The notes under the pieces were generated by a model. That model was not told the DNA's origin. It made no database searches and was given only the letters and a program-made list of their open reading frames with translations. Positions 61,258 to 64,000 of a DNA stretch of 64,000 nt are shown here, one piece after another (within the stretch, counting starts at the first letter, position 1; each line of letters begins with the position of its first letter). Where the stretch lies: NCBI RefSeq assembly GCF_018130385.1, contig NZ_JAFCLU010000033.1, positions 1 to 64,000 on the forward strand. Direction: 5' to 3'. A program made the position numbers and the translations under genes. Source of the stretch: Bradyrhizobium sp. AUGA SZCCT0283. GTDB taxonomy: Bacteria > Pseudomonadota > Alphaproteobacteria > Rhizobiales > Xanthobacteraceae.

Positions 61258-62088
61258 ATGACCACCGAAACCAAAATCGACACCGGCACCGACGAACTGC
61301 TGTGCGTGATCCGCGACCGCGTCGCCATCATCACGCTGAACCGCCCCGAGGTCCGCAACGCGATGTCGGACACGCTGACGCCGGCGTTGCGCAGCATGAT
61401 CAAGACCTGCGGCGAGAACCCCGATGTCGGTGTGCTGCTGCTCACCGGCGCCGGCACCGCGTTCTGCGCCGGCGGCAACGTCAAGGGTATGGGCGCGCAC
61501 CGCGACAAGAAGAAGCTCGAAATGTCCTACGACGAGAAGGTCGCCGACCTGCAGGAGCGGCAGCGCCTGCTGACCGGCGCGCTGGCCTCGGTGCGCAAGC
61601 CGACGATTGCGGCGCTGCCCGGCCCCGCGGTCGGCGCGGGGCTGGCGCTTGCGATGGCCTGCGACATCCGCATCGCGGCGCAATCGGCGTTCGTTTCCAC
61701 CGGCTATCTCCGCGTGGCGCTTTCCGGCGACTATGGCATCGCCTGGCTGCTGACGCGGCTGGTCGGCACGTCGCGGGCGCGCGAACTGATGTTCACCGCA
61801 GAGAAGGTCGATGCGGCCAGATGCGAGGCGATCGGCCTCGTCAACCGCGTGGTGCCGGATGACAGATTGCAGGCCGAAGCTTTTGCGCTGGCCAAATCGA
61901 TGGCCGAAGGGCCGACGCTGGCGCTGCGCTACATGAAGGACAATCTCGACGAAGCGCTGCAATTCGATTTCGCAACCGCACGCGACCATGAGGCCGAACG
62001 TCTGGTCCGCCTGACCACGACCGCGGATCACAAGGAGGCGGTTCAGGCCTTCATCGACAAGCGCAAGCCGGTATTTTCGGGCCATTGA
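61258..62088 (+). CDS. Crotonase-fold enzyme lacking both hydratase glutamates (second)
   Basis: A 276-residue enoyl-CoA hydratase/isomerase superfamily member: AGTAFCAGGNVKG and LPGPAVGAGLALAMACDIRI. The two crotonase Glu positions read A130 and Y150, and an Asp, D158 (LSGDYGIAWLLTRL), stands at the PaaG-type Asp position. It is of the same type as the protein at 45207-46013 but not a close copy. GGGGGAACC precedes the ATG. Its reaction cannot be assigned as hydration. Confidence 0.82.
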   Translation: MTTETKIDTGTDELLCVIRDRVAIITLNRPEVRNAMSDTLTPALRSMIKTCGENPDVGVLLLTGAGTAFCAGGNVKGMGAHRDKKKLEMSYDEKVADLQERQRLLTGALASVRKPTIAALPGPAVGAGLALAMACDIRIAAQSAFVSTGYLRVALSGDYGIAWLLTRLVGTSRARELMFTAEKVDAARCEAIGLVNRVVPDDRLQAEAFALAKSMAEGPTLALRYMKDNLDEALQFDFATARDHEAERLVRLTTTADHKEAVQAFIDKRKPVFSGH

Positions 62089-62094
62089 GAAAAT

Positions 62095-62125
62095 AGCCCG
62101 GTTCTGATGCGGCCAGAACCGGGCT
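62095..62125. terminator. Strong hairpin between convergent genes
   Basis: AGCCCGGTTCTG (62095-62106), seven-base loop, the perfect complement (62114-62125). Leftward the complement reads ATTTTC after the stem, so it most likely ends the leftward GNAT gene and may also serve the rightward crotonase. Confidence 0.75.
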
Positions 62126-62131
62126 CAGTTG

Positions 62132-62752
62132 TCAAACCGCAAGCGAGGACATTGCGCTGGGAGAGACGGCGGCAAGCCGCCAACTGGCGCATGGGATTTC
62201 CTGCGGTTCGACATGAATCGGCTTCTGGAAGCGCGTCAGCTTCCAGTCGCCGGGGGTGGCGGTAAAGGCGTAGCCGGCCTTGCGGGCGAGCGCGATCATC
62301 GCGTCATTGGAGCGCAGCGTGTCGCCGAACAGACGGCTGGCACCGAATGAAGCCGCACGGCATTCGAGATTCTTCAACAGCGCCTTGCCGATGCCGTGGC
62401 CCTGCCAGCGATCGTCGATCGACAGGCCGAATTCGATCGCGGCGGTATCGCTGTCGAAGGCATAGCGCGCTTCGCCGACGATGGTCTCGCGGCCGTCAAC
62501 CAGCATGGTCGCGATCACGCTGAATCGATCCGCTTCGCCGATATGGATGAAATCCTCAAGCAGCGACGGCGGCAGCTCGCTGGCCGCGCCGAGGAAACGG
62601 TTGTAGCGGGAGCGCGTCGTCAGCGAGCGGAAATAGTTCTGCAACGCCTCGGCATCGCGCGGCTCGACGAAGCGCACGGTCACCAGTTCGCCGTTCCGCG
62701 CGCGCAGCACGTCCGAATATTGCCTGAGATCGTCGAGACGCATCGTAGTCAT
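62132..62752 (-). CDS. GNAT-family N-acetyltransferase
   Basis: A 206-residue acetyl-CoA-dependent transferase: N-terminal VRFVEPRDAEALQNYFRSLT, acceptor/CoA region FGLSIDDRWQGHGIGKALLK (the Q/RxxGxG/A motif is DRWQGHGIG), and a C-terminal part with FTATPGDWKLTRFQKP. Substrate unknown; the SLT.RSRYNRFLGA pattern is seen in PatZ-like acetyltransferase domains. ATG 62752 with GGGAGCGACCC upstream. Confidence 0.83.
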   Translation of the reverse strand: MTTMRLDDLRQYSDVLRARNGELVTVRFVEPRDAEALQNYFRSLTTRSRYNRFLGAASELPPSLLEDFIHIGEADRFSVIATMLVDGRETIVGEARYAFDSDTAAIEFGLSIDDRWQGHGIGKALLKNLECRAASFGASRLFGDTLRSNDAMIALARKAGYAFTATPGDWKLTRFQKPIHVEPQEIPCASWRLAAVSPSAMSSLAV

Positions 62753-62820
62753 GGGTCGCTCCCGCGGAGCTAAAAACGGCTGGCGTCCCCGTGATCGGGC
62801 GGCGCCAGCCTGGCTGCTAT

Positions 62821-63024
62821 TCAAGCCCGCCAGAACGGCTTTTCGGCCTCGTAAGCGATATCGCTCCAGGAGATCCCGATGTCGTGGAGTTCCCGCTCGG
62901 ACCAGCTGGCCAGCTCGCGGCGCGACTGGTAGCGCTGCCGCCAGACATGGAGGATGCCAGCCAGCTGGGTCAAAATCCCGGGTTCATGATGATTTATCAT
63001 CGATTCATGCGTATAAGTGGACAT
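62821..63024 (-). CDS. DUF1127 small protein
   Basis: A 67-residue protein: a variable N terminus (MSTYTHESMINHHEPGIL), then the basic DUF1127 core VWRQRYQSRRELASWSEREL and HDIGISWSDIAYEAEKPFWR. DUF1127 proteins are abundant in alphaproteobacteria and have been tied to RNA metabolism and phosphate/carbon adaptation. CAGGAG lies upstream of the ATG. It is divergent from the LysR gene, 114 bases apart. Confidence 0.88.
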   Translation of the reverse strand: MSTYTHESMINHHEPGILTQLAGILHVWRQRYQSRRELASWSERELHDIGISWSDIAYEAEKPFWRA

Positions 63025-63138
63025 TTTCGGCTCCTGTAGTACTCTGTTGGGGCCAATATCTGCCTTATCAGAGCCTTCCACAAACGACACTTTGTACCGT
63101 TTCGGATGATATAAACTCATGTATCTGGGGATCGCGGA

Positions 63139-64000
63139 ATGACCGCCAGGCTGCCGTCGCTGAATGGATTGCGCGCCTTCGAGGCCGCGGCCCGGCATTT
63201 GAGTTTTACGCAGGCCGCCTCCGAGCTGAATGTCACGCAGACCGCGATCAGCCACCAGATCAAGCGGCTGGAGGAAGAACTCGGCGTTCGCCTGTTCATC
63301 CGCCAGAACCGTTCGCTGACGCTGACGCAGCAGGCGCAGGAATATCTCCCCGGCATCCGCGCCGCCTTCAACGACCTCAGGCTTGCGACCGATCGCCTGC
63401 TGCGCAAGGACGACGACCATGTGCTGACGGTCTCGACGCTGGCGTCGCTCGCCGCCAAATGGCTGTTGCCGCGGTTGACTGCATTTCAGGAAGCCCATCC
63501 CGGCATCGACGTGCGCATCACCACCTCGACCAGCCTGGTCGACTTCCAGCGCGACAATGTCGACGCCGGAATCCGCTACGGCCGTGGCCAGTGGCCGGGC
63601 GTCCGCGCCGACTGGCTGATGGCGGACGAGTTGTTCCCGGTCTGCAGCCCCGCGCTGCTCAAGGGTAACAAGCCGCTGAAATGCCCCGAGGACCTCAGGG
63701 ATCACGTGCTGCTGCACACCAGCAACGCCAACAGCGACGACTGGCGGCTGTGGCTGACGGTGGCCGGACTGCCGGCCGATTTTTCGAAACAGCCCGGCGT
63801 CACCTTCGACATGATCTTCATGACCGTGCAGGCCGCGATCGACGGCCTCGGCGTGGCGATGGGCCGCACCGCCTATGTGCAGGAAGACATCGCCAAGGGC
63901 CGGCTGGTCGTTCCCTTCAACATCGCATTTCCGATCGACGCCGGGTTTTATCTGGTTTCGCCCGCGGGAAGAACCGACTCGCCCAAACTCGCAGCCTTCC
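63139..64000 (+). CDS. LysR-family regulator, GcvA-like (cut by window end)
   Basis: The first 287 residues of a LysR-type regulator; the stop lies beyond the window. The winged HTH (about 5-64) has AARHLSFTQAASELNVTQTA and ISHQIKRLEEELGVRLFIR. The effector domain begins near 93. LPSLNGLRAFEAAARHLSFT and the TIxxSxxxAxxWLLPRL-type start of the effector domain are GcvA-like. GcvA controls glycine cleavage, but this subfamily is broad and the target here may be other. Divergent from the DUF1127 gene. Confidence 0.88.
   Translation, partial: MTARLPSLNGLRAFEAAARHLSFTQAASELNVTQTAISHQIKRLEEELGVRLFIRQNRSLTLTQQAQEYLPGIRAAFNDLRLATDRLLRKDDDHVLTVSTLASLAAKWLLPRLTAFQEAHPGIDVRITTSTSLVDFQRDNVDAGIRYGRGQWPGVRADWLMADELFPVCSPALLKGNKPLKCPEDLRDHVLLHTSNANSDDWRLWLTVAGLPADFSKQPGVTFDMIFMTVQAAIDGLGVAMGRTAYVQEDIAKGRLVVPFNIAFPIDAGFYLVSPAGRTDSPKLAAF

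Noticed and set aside
59296..62085. A 929-codon open frame on the minus strand
   Set aside because: It runs antisense across the GST-like, SDR and crotonase genes, is Arg/Gln/His/Asp-rich without known domains, and reflects the GC-rich third positions of the real genes.

Overview
The window looks like chromosomal DNA of a soil alphaproteobacterium of the Bradyrhizobium/Rhodopseudomonas group. The evidence is high GC, the ispH-thrB-rnhA cluster, the cell-cycle regulator TrcR (DUF1013), minCDE, an NdvA-type cyclic glucan exporter, an MbfA iron exporter behind an Irr-box-like palindrome, many acyl-CoA ligases and dehydrogenases, and gene gaps full of short palindromic repeats. No tRNA, rRNA, prophage, insertion sequence or CRISPR array was seen.

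Layout. 0-11.4 kb: a periplasmic/membrane hypothetical, threonine ammonia-lyase, a LuxR-type response regulator coupled to a multi-pass sensor kinase, small envelope proteins and a large MscS-family channel. 11.6-16.1 kb: a nitronate-monooxygenase-like protein, an acyl-CoA ligase and minCDE. 16.1-25.5 kb: a long gap with a doubtful small ORF, a two-domain solute-binding protein, a thioesterase, an SDR, a second NMO-like protein, a DedA/YqaA-type membrane protein, a stand-alone HisE-like protein and an orphan ABC binding protein. 25.7-32.2 kb: NdvA-type transporter, penicillin-binding-type carboxypeptidase with a long Lys/Ala/Pro tail, FadD, DUF924 and peroxiredoxin. 32.4-38.2 kb: rnhA-thrB-ispH, trcR, an OmpW-like porin, a broken second piece of trcR, a SemiSWEET transporter, a frameshifted PhnA/YjdM relic and two small proteins. 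38.2-38.6 kb: a gap holding two terminator-like hairpins on the strand opposite to all nearby genes, possibly a small RNA.

38.6-50.6 kb is a CoA-thioester catabolic island. A leftward series encodes an SDR dehydrogenase, a crotonase, a feruloyl-CoA-synthase-like ligase, one small and two large acyl-CoA dehydrogenase subunits and a nitroreductase. A TetR regulator lies between these and a rightward thiolase plus a further CoA ligase. Together they could activate an aromatic or branched carboxylic acid and shorten it by beta-oxidation; the substrate cannot be read from sequence. 50.8-64 kb: an epoxide-hydrolase-like protein, MbfA, a divergent binding-protein/amidase pair, an SnoaL-like protein, a zinc alcohol dehydrogenase, an AidB-like dehydrogenase, a GST-like protein, an SDR without the catalytic Tyr, a second unusual crotonase, a GNAT acetyltransferase, a DUF1127 protein and a GcvA-like LysR gene cut by the window end.

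No clearly new multi-gene system was proven. The best leads are the candidate small RNA at 38.4-38.6 kb, the decayed partial copy of trcR, the two-large/one-small dehydrogenase set, and several enzymes lacking residues their usual annotation requires.
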